Program-made: the position numbers and the translations under genes
Part shown: piece by piece, positions 1 to 7,881 of the stretch
Layout: each line of letters begins with the position of its first letter
Position numbering within the stretch: position 1 is the stretch's first letter
Notes under the pieces: model-generated
What the model was told of the DNA's origin: nothing
The model's input: only the letters and a program-made list of their open reading frames with translations
Databases searched by the model: none
Source of the DNA: CAYQMF01 sp964418595
Lineage (GTDB): Bacteria; Planctomycetota; UBA1135; UBA2386
DNA: 30,890 nucleotides
Reading direction: 5' to 3'
Assembly: GCA_964418595.1 (NCBI GenBank)
Contig: CAYQMF010000080.1
Coordinates: 1-30,890 of the forward strand

Positions 1-821
1 AGGTCGTGGAACGGGAAGTTGTTGGCGCCGTACGTCTTGTGCCAGTGCTCGATCTCGTCGACGACGTCCTTGGCATCGCGCGCGTACCACCGGGTCGTCC
101 ACATGTTGGGCGAGCTGCAGTAGGTGCACTGGTACGGGCAGCCGCGCGTGGCGAAGATCGGCACCGTCATCCCGAACTTGATGCCGGTGACCAGGCGGTT
201 CTCGTCGTAGGCCTTGATGTCGAACAGGTCCCATGCCGGCCACGGGATCTCGTCGACGTTCTTCTTCCGCTGCCGCGCACTCGCGCTCTTCTGCGGCTTC
301 CCTTCGGCATCGCGGTACCAGATCCCGGGGATCTGCGCGAACTCGGCGGTCCCGACGCCACGCTCGATGGCGGCGAACACTTCCATCGCACCCTCTTCGC
401 CTTCGCCGAGGACGATGTAGTCGATCGGCGCCTGCTCCATCGAGTAGTCCGGCAGCCCGGTGAAGTGCTCGCCGCCTGCCACGATGGGCTTGTGCGGATA
501 CTTCGCCTTCACCGCGCGGATGATGTCGCGCACGACCATCCACGAGAACGACCACATGTTGGTGATCCCGAAGGCGTCCGCCTCCGGGTCGAGGCGCTCG
601 ACGATCTGCGCAGGCTGCAGTCCCAGCAGCACCAGCTTGCTGCGCGGGCCGGAGGTCACCTGGGTGGCGGCCTCACCGACGGCGTCGAGGATCGACACGT
701 CGTGGCCGGCCTTGCGGAGCGTCGAGGCGACGTAGGCGAGTCCGAGCGGCAGGCTCGGGCGCAGGGCGGTCATCGCCGCGACGTTGAGGAAGACGGGCGG
801 ATGGATGAGCTGGATCTTCAA
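1..821 (-). CDS. B12-binding radical SAM protein (3' end cut by window edge)
   Basis: The first 273 residues of a cobalamin-binding radical SAM enzyme are visible; the rest lies left of the window. The N-terminus (MKIQLIHPPVF, then LPLGLAYVASTLRKAGHDV) is the Rossmann-like B12-binding domain of this class, and GGEHFTGLPD and LGEGEEGVF are its usual later motifs. The radical SAM core follows with C228-x3-C232-x2-C235 (in RGCPYQCTYCSSPNMW), the site that ligates the [4Fe-4S] cluster cleaving S-adenosylmethionine. Such proteins modify lipids, natural products or cofactors (methylation, ring contraction); the substrate cannot be told here. The start is a TTG giving MKIQLIHPP, where the family begins; no in-frame ATG or GTG lies nearer, and no Shine-Dalgarno is visible. 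Family is firm, substrate unknown. Confidence 0.85.
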   Translation of the reverse strand, partial: MKIQLIHPPVFLNVAAMTALRPSLPLGLAYVASTLRKAGHDVSILDAVGEAATQVTSGPRSKLVLLGLQPAQIVERLDPEADAFGITNMWSFSWMVVRDIIRAVKAKYPHKPIVAGGEHFTGLPDYSMEQAPIDYIVLGEGEEGAMEVFAAIERGVGTAEFAQIPGIWYRDAEGKPQKSASARQRKKNVDEIPWPAWDLFDIKAYDENRLVTGIKFGMTVPIFATRGCPYQCTYCSSPNMWTTRWYARDAKDVVDEIEHWHKTYGANNFPFHD

Positions 822-888
822 GGGGCGTGTCGAGAGGCGGGCCAGCTGGACAGCTCGTTGGCGGCGAACTGCGAGAAGACGGCGGGCA

Positions 889-894
889 AGGATA
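889..894 (-). promoter_or_regulatory. putative -10 box TATCCT
   Basis: TATCCT on the minus strand in the 147-bp gap between the radical SAM gene and the RNase H-like gene. The same hexamer precedes the genes starting at 7735 and 24993. Here it would give a leader of about 60 nt. No -35 consensus is evident. Inferred from the recurring motif. Confidence 0.35.
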
Positions 895-968
895 CTGGAC
901 CCTGCGGGCGAGGTCGAATGCGGTGGTCCGTCGAGTCTCGTTATTCCTGCGCTGGGACGCCCGTCCCG

Positions 969-1955
969 TCAGCGGCAGCGCACGAGCCGCTCCCATGGCA
1001 CCCCCGGCATCCCCTCGATGTCGGCCAGGAAGCGCTTGCCGTCGGTGTAGTAGCCCGCGGTTGGCCGCAAATCGGGACGGCGCGCCGCGAACCACGCGTT
1101 CAGCGAGTGCAGCATCGCCTCGCGCACGTACTTGGCGAGGCAACTCGCGAGCGCCGTGGGGAACGCCTGGTCCTCGGCGCGCTCCGCGAAGGTCACCTTG
1201 GTCTTGTGGCCGCCGCGGTCGACCACGTACTCCGAGCGCTCCGGGGTCTCGAGCAGGACCGCGATGCGCGCGTCCGGCCAGCGGCGGGAGAGCGCGCGCC
1301 CGTAGTGGAAGCGTCCACCGCACCGGTCGGCCACCACCTGCCCGCCCGTGGCGGGCACGGCCGCGAGCAGGCTGGCCAGGATCTCCGTGTAGGCGCCGAA
1401 GTGGGCCTCGGCCTTGTTGTCGGTCGCGGCGATGAGCGCGTTGAACTCTTCGACGTCGAGCACACGCAGCGAGAGCCGCAGCAGCTTGATCGAGGTGCGG
1501 TCGAGTTCGCGGCCGAGCCGGTGCGCGAGGAGGCGCAGCTCGTCGCGATCGCAGTCGATGGGGAGGGGTGTGTCGAGCGCCCCGTACCACGGGCAGCGCG
1601 CGAGTTGCAACACGTCGACGCGCGCGGCGCCGAGCAGCTCGGCGAGGGTAGCCGGGACCTCGCCTGCCAGCGCGCCCCAGAACGCGAGCGCCGTCCGCTC
1701 GATGTGGGCGAGCTTCTGGGCTCCCTGGTGCACCTTCTTGCTGTCGGCGACGCGGATCTTGCCGGCCTCGCTGCGCTTGCGGCACACGAGCCCGCGCAGG
1801 AGACGCCACGGGTCGCCCCCGGCAGGACCCTCCAGCAGAGCCCCGGCCACGACCAGTGGTCCCAGGATGGGACCGAGGCCTGCTTCGTCGAGACCTGCCA
1901 GGGCCCGGCGCTGGTTCAGGTCCGCTCCGCTTTCTGTCGATACCGCCTCTACCAT
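969..1955 (-). CDS. RNase HII/HIII-like protein
   Basis: 328 residues with the sequence order of type 2 ribonuclease H. AGLDEAGLGPILGPLVVAG at 20-38 matches the family's GxDEAGRGPLAGP, with acidic residues D23 and E24. DSKK follows near residue 70, VADRCGGR supplies a possible third acidic residue, and ALASCLAKYVRE parallels the C-terminal helix AAKVTRD. RNase HII removes ribonucleotides and primer RNA from DNA. This copy is longer than the usual 200-230 residues and has Leu instead of Arg in DEAGRG and Glu at the last metal-ligand position, so activity may differ. The ATG at 1955 has AGGA five bases upstream; its start codon overlaps the divergent receiver gene's by two bases. It could be a lineage-specific paralogue rather than the housekeeping enzyme. 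Confidence 0.6.
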   Translation of the reverse strand: MVEAVSTESGADLNQRRALAGLDEAGLGPILGPLVVAGALLEGPAGGDPWRLLRGLVCRKRSEAGKIRVADSKKVHQGAQKLAHIERTALAFWGALAGEVPATLAELLGAARVDVLQLARCPWYGALDTPLPIDCDRDELRLLAHRLGRELDRTSIKLLRLSLRVLDVEEFNALIAATDNKAEAHFGAYTEILASLLAAVPATGGQVVADRCGGRFHYGRALSRRWPDARIAVLLETPERSEYVVDRGGHKTKVTFAERAEDQAFPTALASCLAKYVREAMLHSLNAWFAARRPDLRPTAGYYTDGKRFLADIEGMPGVPWERLVRCR

Positions 1956-2382
1956 GGATGTCCTGCTCGTCGAGAAGGACCGCCTCGTGCGCGATCTCAT
2001 CAAGGTGGGACTCCAGCAGTTCCCGGAGTTCACCGTGACCTGCGGCGAAGGATACGCCGCGATCAACGAGATGCGACAGCGGCCGTACGATGTGGTCTTC
2101 GTCGGTTGCGACAACGAAGAGGGCGAGTGCCTGCTGCTGCTGCAGCACCTGCGCGCGTTCGATCGCGCCACGGAGGTCGTGGTCGTCTGCGGGCAGCGCA
2201 CGGCGCGCGAGATGCACGCGGAGAAGAGCCGCCTCAACGTGATGAGCATCGTGCAGACGCCCATCGCCGAGGTCGAGTTCTTCCGCCTCGTCGGGCGCCT
2301 GCGTTCGCGGCAGAGCGAGGCACCCAAGACACCCGCGGCGCCGGCGCGCACGGGACGCGGCGCGGCCCCTGCGCGGGTGTAG
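1954..2382 (+). CDS. degenerate response-regulator receiver protein
   Basis: 142 residues with the alternating beta-alpha pattern of a CheY-like receiver: MDVLLVEKDRLVRDLIKVGL is strand 1 plus helix 1, YDVVFVGCDNEEGECLLLLQHLRAF is strand 3 and helix 3, and TEVVVVCGQR is strand 4. The acidic pocket keeps E7 and D9, but the phosphoacceptor position (five residues after D46) is G51, with D53 close by, and the conserved Lys-Pro is T102-P103. It is therefore probably not phosphorylated in the standard way, or uses a shifted aspartate. A low-complexity Ala/Pro/Arg tail of about 25 residues follows and there is no output domain, so it probably acts by protein-protein contact. Its ATG overlaps that of the divergent RNase H-like gene. 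Confidence 0.65.
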   Translation: MDVLLVEKDRLVRDLIKVGLQQFPEFTVTCGEGYAAINEMRQRPYDVVFVGCDNEEGECLLLLQHLRAFDRATEVVVVCGQRTAREMHAEKSRLNVMSIVQTPIAEVEFFRLVGRLRSRQSEAPKTPAAPARTGRGAAPARV

Positions 2383-2398
2383 CGCCTCGCCGTCGCCC

Positions 2399-2404
2399 TA
2401 TAGT
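2399..2404 (+). promoter_or_regulatory. -10-like box TATAGT before pus10
   Basis: TATAGT ends six bases before the GTG start at 2411. A transcription start about seven bases downstream would fall on the start codon, so the message may be leaderless. The flanking DNA is nearly pure G+C, so the AT-rich hexamer stands out; no -35 consensus is seen. Confidence 0.45.
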
Positions 2405-2410
2405 CGGGGC

Positions 2411-3226
2411 GTGTCCGAGCCACGCCGCCAAAAGACCCTCTCGGTCTTCCTCGAGTCGCGCTACCGCAAGCTGGTGCGCGACCTGCCGCAGACGGTGCTC
2501 TACTGCCCCGCCTGCAAGGGCAACCGGCGCCGACGCCGCGGTTGCCCCCAGTGCGAGGGGCGTGGCCGGCTCGCCGACGATTCGGTGCAGCAGATCATCG
2601 GCCGCACGCTGGCGCCGCTGTTCGGGGCGCACGCCTGCAGGTTCCACGGCGCCGGACGGGAGGACGTGGACGTGCGGATGCTCGGTCGCGGGCGGCCGTT
2701 CGTGTTCGAGGTGGTCGCGCCGGCGCGGCCCGACCAGGACCTGGGTGACCTGCACGCGCAGGTCGCCCTCCGCGCAGCGGGGCGGATCGAGCTCGATCCG
2801 TTCCAGCCTTCGAGTCGGGAGCGGGTCCGGTTCTGGAAGACCGCGACCTTCGACAAGACCTACCTCGTCCGGGCCCGGCTCGGCGGGGTGCCGGCGGTGG
2901 AGCCGCACGCACTCGTCGGTCAGGAAGTCGACGTGGACCAACGCACGCCGGCGCGGGTCGCGCACCGGCGCGCCGACCTGACGCGGCCGCGCCAGGTCGC
3001 GATCCTCGCGGTCGCAGCGTTGGCGACGGGGGAGTTCGATCTCACCGTTCGCTGCACGCACGGGACCTACGTGAAGGAGTGGGTGAGCGGCGACGAGGGG
3101 CGCACCGTGCCTTCGTTGGCAGCGTTGCTCGACAGTCCTGCGGTCTGCACCCAGCTCGATGTGCTGGACATCGGCGACGCGCCCGAAAAGAGCGCTGAGC
3201 CGGTGCGCGACGCCGTGTCGCGTTGA
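2411..3226 (+). CDS. pus10: Pus10-type tRNA pseudouridine synthase
   Basis: 271 residues matching the catalytic part of archaeal/eukaryotic Pus10, which makes pseudouridine 54/55 in the T arm of tRNA. A Cys4 zinc-binding motif is at 32-48 (CPACKG...CPQCEG). The signature FHGAGREDVDVRMLGRGRPF at 78-97 holds the probable catalytic Asp, D85, in GRED, equivalent to the GRxD of other pseudouridine synthases. The end carries THGTYVKEWVSGDEGRTVPS, which corresponds to the family's Y-x-G-x-YVKE-x-SGD-x-GRT-x-PS. The large N-terminal THUMP-like domain of archaeal Pus10 (about 400 residues) is reduced to the zinc motif. Bacteria normally use TruB for position 55, so Pus10 is unusual here. The start is GTG with no clear Shine-Dalgarno. 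Confidence 0.85.
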   Translation: MSEPRRQKTLSVFLESRYRKLVRDLPQTVLYCPACKGNRRRRRGCPQCEGRGRLADDSVQQIIGRTLAPLFGAHACRFHGAGREDVDVRMLGRGRPFVFEVVAPARPDQDLGDLHAQVALRAAGRIELDPFQPSSRERVRFWKTATFDKTYLVRARLGGVPAVEPHALVGQEVDVDQRTPARVAHRRADLTRPRQVAILAVAALATGEFDLTVRCTHGTYVKEWVSGDEGRTVPSLAALLDSPAVCTQLDVLDIGDAPEKSAEPVRDAVSR

Positions 3227-3292
3227 CGCGCGGTCGGACGCGATTCACGACCCATGTCCCCGCGGCGAGTGGTCGAAACGACAGCGTTGCCG

Positions 3293-3298
3293 TATAGC
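3293..3298 (+). promoter_or_regulatory. -10-like box TATAGC
   Basis: TATAGC lies 16 bases before the ATG at 3315, in the gap after pus10. It belongs to the recurring short-leader pattern of this window. Weak on its own. Confidence 0.3.
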
Positions 3299-3314
3299 GT
3301 CCCCGCCTACCTCG

Positions 3315-4181
3315 ATGCCCAAGCCGTCGTCCCGCTCCCCAGCCGACTACGCCTCCACGCGGCTCGCGATCACCCTGGCGGCGCTCGGCCACGGCGCGCT
3401 CGGAGGTGCGCTCCTCCTCTTCCTGTCGGAGCTGCTCGCGTTCCTCGCTGCCAACGTGAGCACGACCCGGTCGGCATGGCAGGCTGTGGGGATCCTCGAA
3501 GCCGCGTTCGGGCTGACCCTGTTCCTGGCGGTCGCGTGGCCGCGTCGACACGCAGCCCTGGTGCTCGCCGGGTTGGCGCTCAACGTTGCAGGCTTCCTCA
3601 CGATCGTCGCGCTCCTCGCGATGCGCCAGATCGGACTCGCGGGTGCGCTCGGCATCGCCATCCCGGAGCTGGCCGCAGCCGCGGCGCTGGCCTTTGCCTG
3701 GCGGAACCTGATGCGTCCGCCGCCCGGGTTCGTCGCGGCGGGGCCCGATCCGCGAGCCCTCTCGACCACCACCCTGTTCGGCTTGCAGCAGACACTGCAG
3801 GCCCTGGCGGCGCCACCCAGCGTGCAGCTCGCGATGTTCCCGGAGCTGGTCACCAGTGGCGAGCGGACCATGGCCGACTTCCGGGTGTGGCACGATCGGG
3901 CGCTCGAACGTCAGGACGCCCTCTCGCCGGCGCAGCAGAAGGTGCTCGCCGGCGTGATCGAGCGCCTGCAGGCCATGCTGCACGAAGAGTCGCGTGCACT
4001 CTGGACTGTGGAGGGCGTGCGCACGTCGCGTGAGTGGGGGGAGCTGCGTGCTGCGGCGCGCCGGGCGCTGATGACGTTCGCGTGGTCCGTCGACATGCCG
4101 ATGGGCGTGCTCCGCCGCAAGCGCGAGGAGCAGAGCAGCGTCGACCTGCGGCCGCCGACCGAACCCACGAGCAGCCACTGA
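3315..4181 (+). CDS. four-helix membrane protein with C-terminal soluble domain, unknown function
   Basis: 288 residues; family not recognised. Four hydrophobic segments at roughly 17-47, 53-75, 79-101 and 106-129 form a compact membrane domain. After it comes a soluble region of about 155 residues, rich in charged and helical sequence, with TLFGLQQTLQAL, MADFRVWHDRALERQD and AGVIERLQAMLHEESRALW suggesting amphipathic helices. There is no signal peptide or catalytic motif. The ATG at 3315 is chosen because the hydrophobic domain begins just after it; upstream in-frame codons overlap pus10. It ends nine bases before the convergent glycosyltransferase-like gene. Confidence 0.6.
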   Translation: MPKPSSRSPADYASTRLAITLAALGHGALGGALLLFLSELLAFLAANVSTTRSAWQAVGILEAAFGLTLFLAVAWPRRHAALVLAGLALNVAGFLTIVALLAMRQIGLAGALGIAIPELAAAAALAFAWRNLMRPPPGFVAAGPDPRALSTTTLFGLQQTLQALAAPPSVQLAMFPELVTSGERTMADFRVWHDRALERQDALSPAQQKVLAGVIERLQAMLHEESRALWTVEGVRTSREWGELRAAARRALMTFAWSVDMPMGVLRRKREEQSSVDLRPPTEPTSSH

Positions 4182-4190
4182 GTCACGCGA

Positions 4191-6050
4191 CTACCGCCGC
4201 GGGTCCTGGGCCCGACCCTTCACGTATTCGTTCAGGTCCCGCTCGAAACGCAGCCACAGCAGCCGCTCGGCCTGGGCATGCGCCGTGAACGTGTGCGGGT
4301 CGTCCCCGACGATGTCGCCGGCTTCGACCAGCAACGGGAACACCGGCTCGAGATCGAAGAGGGTGGGCACCGGCAGGGCGAGCAACACGAAGGCATCGTC
4401 GCCCACGGTCGCGTAGCGGGCCGTCAGCCAGCTCTTGACGGCGACTCCCGCGTCCGGTGCGTCGGGCGTCTCGTTGCGCAGGACGCTCGCCAGATAGCCG
4501 CCTGCGGTGAACAGCGTGACCCGCAGCCAGGGCGCGCGCACACCCGCGCAGCGCAGGTCGAGGCGCGTGCGGTCGAGGTGCAGGTCGAAGAGCACGCCGT
4601 TGTCGATGTGGGCGGGGCCCGAGACGGAGACCGGAAAGCGCTGCAGGTCGCTCCGGGCCAGGCGACGCACGGAGTCGCCGAAGTCGGTGAGGGCGAGGGT
4701 CGAGCCTTCGTCGAGGCCGAGCTCCGTCCCGAACGGCACCGCGAGGATGCCCTGCCGCGGGATCAGCGGTCGCAGCGCGAACACCCGCCGGCCGTCCCCG
4801 AACGGCGGCGCCAGCAGGCGATCGACCCACAGGTGGAAGAGCAGCACGGCGTGGCTCGCGCTGTCGCGCGGCAGTCCCGCCACGAAGAGCGGACCCGGGG
4901 GCTGCACCGCCGCCTCGCTCCGCAGGGTGGTGTGGGCCGCGCGGGCAAGACGCTGGTTGCGGCCGAAGTCGCTCCGCACGTCGAGCAGCGGAACGGTGGC
5001 GAGGACCAGCGCGAGCACCGTGGGGAGCGGTCCGCCCAGCGCGACGATGCCGAGCAGGCAGGTCGCCGGCAGGTAGAAGTAGCGGAGGTTCTTGATCTCC
5101 TCGGTTCCGCCCCAGAACGGGATGGTCGGCACGGCCGCGACGAGGTAGGCCAGCGAAAGGAGCAGCACGGCGCGGCCACGGCCCGCCCGGATCGCGAGCC
5201 CGATGGCCAGCAGGAAGGGCACGAAGCCGAGCGTCGCCATCCACCACCCGCCGGCCGACGCCGTGGATTCCCACCACGGGTTGGCGAGGCGCGCGGTCCA
5301 CGTGCCGATGCCGAGCAGGGCCGGCACCGGGGCGAAGGGCGCGTCGTCGTAGCCGCCGAGCACGCGGCCCAGCACGGCGTAGCGCCACGCGAAGTACGGC
5401 AGGAGCAGGAGCGCGAAGGGCAGCGCCGCGCGCACGGCCGTGCGCAGGCGCGGCGTGCCGCGCGCGAAGCCCAGGAGTGCGACGAGCCCCGGCGTGGCGA
5501 GGGCCAGCTCCTTGCTCATGAGCGCGGCCACGAACGCGAGGAGCGAGCTCGCGCGCGCTGCGCGGCCGCCGCCGTCGAGCCAGCGCACGCTGAGCAGCAG
5601 GCTGAGCAGGATCCACACCGTGGTATGGCTGTCGACGCGCCCCACCGCCCACAGGATCGACCCCGCGTGCGCCGGCCAGATCGCCCACAGCACCCCGGCG
5701 ACGAGGCCCGCCTGCCGGTCGAGCAGGCGCGTGCCGAGCACGACCACCATCGCCGCGCTCGCACCGTGCGCCAGCAGGTTGCTCACGTGCGAGACGAGGG
5801 GCGAGCCGCCGCCGAGCCAGGCGTCGAGGGCGAAGCTCAGGGTGATCAGGGGCCGGTAGAGCCAGACCATCCCGGTCGCGCCGTACTGCGGCCCGACCAG
5901 GTCGGCCATCGCCCGCGCCGGTTCGTGCGCGTAGGTGATGGCGAGGTAGTCGTCGCTGAGCCAGTACGCATCCCCCGACCACCACACCACGATCGCGACC
6001 AGCGCCGCGATCGCCACCGCGAGCAGGCTCGGATGCCCGCGCTCCGCCAC
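4191..6050 (-). CDS. GT-C type membrane glycosyltransferase-like protein
   Basis: 619 residues with about ten transmembrane segments in the first 370 and a soluble, beta-rich C-terminal part of about 240. The first loop has WLSDDYLAITY with D33-D34, the acidic pair expected in GT-C enzymes (PMT/ArnT/TMTC class), which transfer sugars from lipid-phosphate donors on the outer face of the membrane. WPAHAGSILWAVGRVDSHT at 125-143 and the MSKELAL loop are also typical of this class. The acceptor is unknown. The start is GTG at 6050, giving MAERGHPSLLAV directly before helix 1. The gene follows the FabZ-like gene by 64 bases on the same strand. Family assignment rests on topology and loop motifs. 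Confidence 0.7.
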   Translation of the reverse strand: MAERGHPSLLAVAIAALVAIVVWWSGDAYWLSDDYLAITYAHEPARAMADLVGPQYGATGMVWLYRPLITLSFALDAWLGGGSPLVSHVSNLLAHGASAAMVVVLGTRLLDRQAGLVAGVLWAIWPAHAGSILWAVGRVDSHTTVWILLSLLLSVRWLDGGGRAARASSLLAFVAALMSKELALATPGLVALLGFARGTPRLRTAVRAALPFALLLLPYFAWRYAVLGRVLGGYDDAPFAPVPALLGIGTWTARLANPWWESTASAGGWWMATLGFVPFLLAIGLAIRAGRGRAVLLLSLAYLVAAVPTIPFWGGTEEIKNLRYFYLPATCLLGIVALGGPLPTVLALVLATVPLLDVRSDFGRNQRLARAAHTTLRSEAAVQPPGPLFVAGLPRDSASHAVLLFHLWVDRLLAPPFGDGRRVFALRPLIPRQGILAVPFGTELGLDEGSTLALTDFGDSVRRLARSDLQRFPVSVSGPAHIDNGVLFDLHLDRTRLDLRCAGVRAPWLRVTLFTAGGYLASVLRNETPDAPDAGVAVKSWLTARYATVGDDAFVLLALPVPTLFDLEPVFPLLVEAGDIVGDDPHTFTAHAQAERLLWLRFERDLNEYVKGRAQDPRR

Positions 6051-6114
6051 CGGGCTCAGCGCAGGTGTGGCGATGGCGGCCTCTTCGCGCCGGCGTCGAT
6101 TCGATGCGCCGCGT

Positions 6115-6591
6115 TCACAGCAGCACTCCGAGCAGTTCCATCTCCATCACCATCTTGCCGCCGCTGAAGCACTGCGCGGGATACTTGGCGATGCGGCTGC
6201 TGCGGCTGCCGACCTTGGACACGAAGTACATCGTCGCCGGCGGCACGATGCTGCCCCGGAAGCGCACCGAGTCGAGGCCACCCAGCCCGATGAAGCGGTC
6301 GGTGCCCCAGCCTTCACGCTTCTTCATGAGCACCGTCGCCACCTGCGCCGAACCTTCGACCATCAGCACACCGGGCATCAGGGGCCGCCCGGGGATGTGG
6401 CCGCGCGCCCACCACGGGTTGCTGTCCCAGCGCTTGTAGCCGATCACGATGCCGGCCTCGAGGTCGAGGTGGCAGATGCCGTCGATCAGCTTGAACTCGT
6501 GCGCGTGCGGCAGCATCGCCCGCAGCTCGGCATCGGGCAGCACGTCGCGCGTCAGGTCGAGGGAATCGAGGTCGACGAGCAACTGCGGCAT
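6115..6591 (-). CDS. FabZ-like 3-hydroxyacyl-ACP dehydratase (hotdog fold)
   Basis: 158 residues, the usual size for a FabZ/FabA-like hotdog protein. The diagnostic stretch ARGHIPGRPLMPGVLMVEG at 62-80 matches HFPGxPVMPGVLxxEALAQ, with catalytic His65 and Glu79 both present. FabZ removes water from 3-hydroxyacyl-ACP in fatty acid elongation. It differs from standard FabZ in having SAQVATVLMKK after the motif and a GLGGLDSVRFRGSIVPP segment in place of FxGID-x-x-x-F-R-x-V-x-PGD; planctomycetes carry several such paralogues, so this one may act in a specialised lipid pathway. It precedes the GT-C-like gene. Confidence 0.8.
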   Translation of the reverse strand: MPQLLVDLDSLDLTRDVLPDAELRAMLPHAHEFKLIDGICHLDLEAGIVIGYKRWDSNPWWARGHIPGRPLMPGVLMVEGSAQVATVLMKKREGWGTDRFIGLGGLDSVRFRGSIVPPATMYFVSKVGSRSSRIAKYPAQCFSGGKMVMEMELLGVLL

Positions 6592-6597
6592 GGCGTC

Positions 6598-6603
6598 ACG
6601 CTA
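6598..6603 (-). promoter_or_regulatory. weak -10-like box TAGCGT
   Basis: TAGCGT six bases before the ATG at 6591 on the minus strand. It fits the short-leader pattern in position but is the poorest match in sequence. Confidence 0.2.
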
Positions 6604-6643
6604 GCGCGCGGGTCCGGAGCGGTCCAGACGGCGACGCGCGAGA

Positions 6644-7735
6644 TCAACGCCGCGGCACGAGCCGGATCTCGACGTCGCGCGGCTTCTCGCCGGCCTTGAC
6701 CTGCACGGGGAGCGTGCGCGGCTCATAGCGCGGGTCGAGCACGTTCACCCAGTAGGTGCCGGGGACCAGATGCTCGAACGTCGCGGTCCCGGCCCAGGTG
6801 GTCGGCTGCTTGAACTCGCGGAAGCGGGTGTCCGAGCCGGAGGTGACCTTCACCTCGATCTCCGGCAGGCCGTGCCCACCGAGGCCGAACACGCTCACGT
6901 TCAGGGTCTCGCCGCGCGGGACGACGATGGTCTTGCTCTGCACCTGGACGCCGGACGTGGCCAGCACCTCGACATCCACCGGCTCGATCAGCGGCTGCGT
7001 GAGCGGGCCGACGTGGACGCGGTAGGTGCCGCGCAGCACGTCGTCGAAGACCGCGGCGCCGAAGGTGTCGGCGCGCTTGGCGTAGGTGGCACGACCGAGC
7101 GGTGCGCCCACCGGCAGCATCGTCACCTCGGTGTCGGAGAGCGGATTGAGGTCCTGGTCGCGCAGGAGCAGGCTGAACGGGGTGCCCGGATGGATGCCGA
7201 GGACGACGTCGGCCACGGGGTGCTCGGCATTGAGCTGCACGACCTGCTCCGTCCCGTTGAGGCCGGTGGCGAAGGCGTGCACCACGTAGCCGGAGGTCGA
7301 GAACGGGATCTCGTCGAGCGTGAAGCGCGGCGTGCCGTCGCTCGGCGCGAACCGGATCGTGTGCTGCATCGAGAACGGCTGTTTTCCGTCGGTGGGTTGC
7401 ACAGCCTCGACGATGCGCACGATCACCGTCTGCAGCGTCGGCACCACCGCGGCGGCCAGCGTGATGTCGCCGCGGATGGTGCCGCTCGTGCGGGTCACCG
7501 GCGCGGCCAACGCGCCGCTGCCCTCGCTGCGGCGGAACACCCCGTCGGCAGCGACGGCCTCCTCCGGTGCGATCGGCGCCTCGACCGCGCGCCCCGGATC
7601 GGGTCCGACCGGGGGTGCGCCGGTCAGCTCGGCACCCAGCGCCGGTCCGCCGCCGAACGAGAACGCCACGATCCCCACGCCAAGGAGCCCCAGCAGTGTC
7701 GTGAGGAGGAGCAGGAGGTCGCGGGGAGAACGCAA
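6644..7735 (-). CDS. membrane-anchored protein with carboxypeptidase-regulatory-like beta-sandwich repeats
   Basis: 363 residues. One transmembrane segment at the N-terminus (LLLLLTTLLGLLGVGIVAF, about 8-26) is followed by a Pro/Ala-rich linker and about three beta-sandwich modules. These show the GTYxVxV and F-x-x-L-x-x-G-x-Y signature of CarboxypepD_reg/PEGA-like domains (VLRGTYRVHVGPL, LVPGTYWVNVLDP). Such modules are non-enzymatic and support surface or envelope binding. TTG at 7735 is the first possible start after the TATCCT box, giving MRSPRDLLLLL; a GTG further upstream would overlap that box. Specific function unknown. Confidence 0.65.
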   Translation of the reverse strand: MRSPRDLLLLLTTLLGLLGVGIVAFSFGGGPALGAELTGAPPVGPDPGRAVEAPIAPEEAVAADGVFRRSEGSGALAAPVTRTSGTIRGDITLAAAVVPTLQTVIVRIVEAVQPTDGKQPFSMQHTIRFAPSDGTPRFTLDEIPFSTSGYVVHAFATGLNGTEQVVQLNAEHPVADVVLGIHPGTPFSLLLRDQDLNPLSDTEVTMLPVGAPLGRATYAKRADTFGAAVFDDVLRGTYRVHVGPLTQPLIEPVDVEVLATSGVQVQSKTIVVPRGETLNVSVFGLGGHGLPEIEVKVTSGSDTRFREFKQPTTWAGTATFEHLVPGTYWVNVLDPRYEPRTLPVQVKAGEKPRDVEIRLVPRR

Positions 7736-7773
7736 GGTCTGGGGTCTTGGCCGGGGTGTCGCGGTTGCGGTGG

Positions 7774-7779
7774 AGGATA
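7774..7779 (-). promoter_or_regulatory. -10-like box TATCCT
   Basis: TATCCT on the minus strand, 38 bases before the TTG at 7735, in a short AT-richer island between two genes. It is identical to the hexamers at 889-894 and 24975-24980 and supports the TTG start. Confidence 0.4.
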
Positions 7780-7881
7780 GTACCACCGGACCCCGCGGCA
7801 ACAGCCTCGTGCCGCGTCCCGGCCTGGGACGACCCGCCGGCGTCGGTCTTCCGGCGCCTGGGCGGGCCGCCACCTCCCGAG

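Noticed and set aside
6..2981. 991-residue plus-strand open frame
   Set aside because: Antisense to the radical SAM and RNase H-like genes; His/Arg/Asp-rich low-complexity product typical of shadow frames in high-GC DNA.
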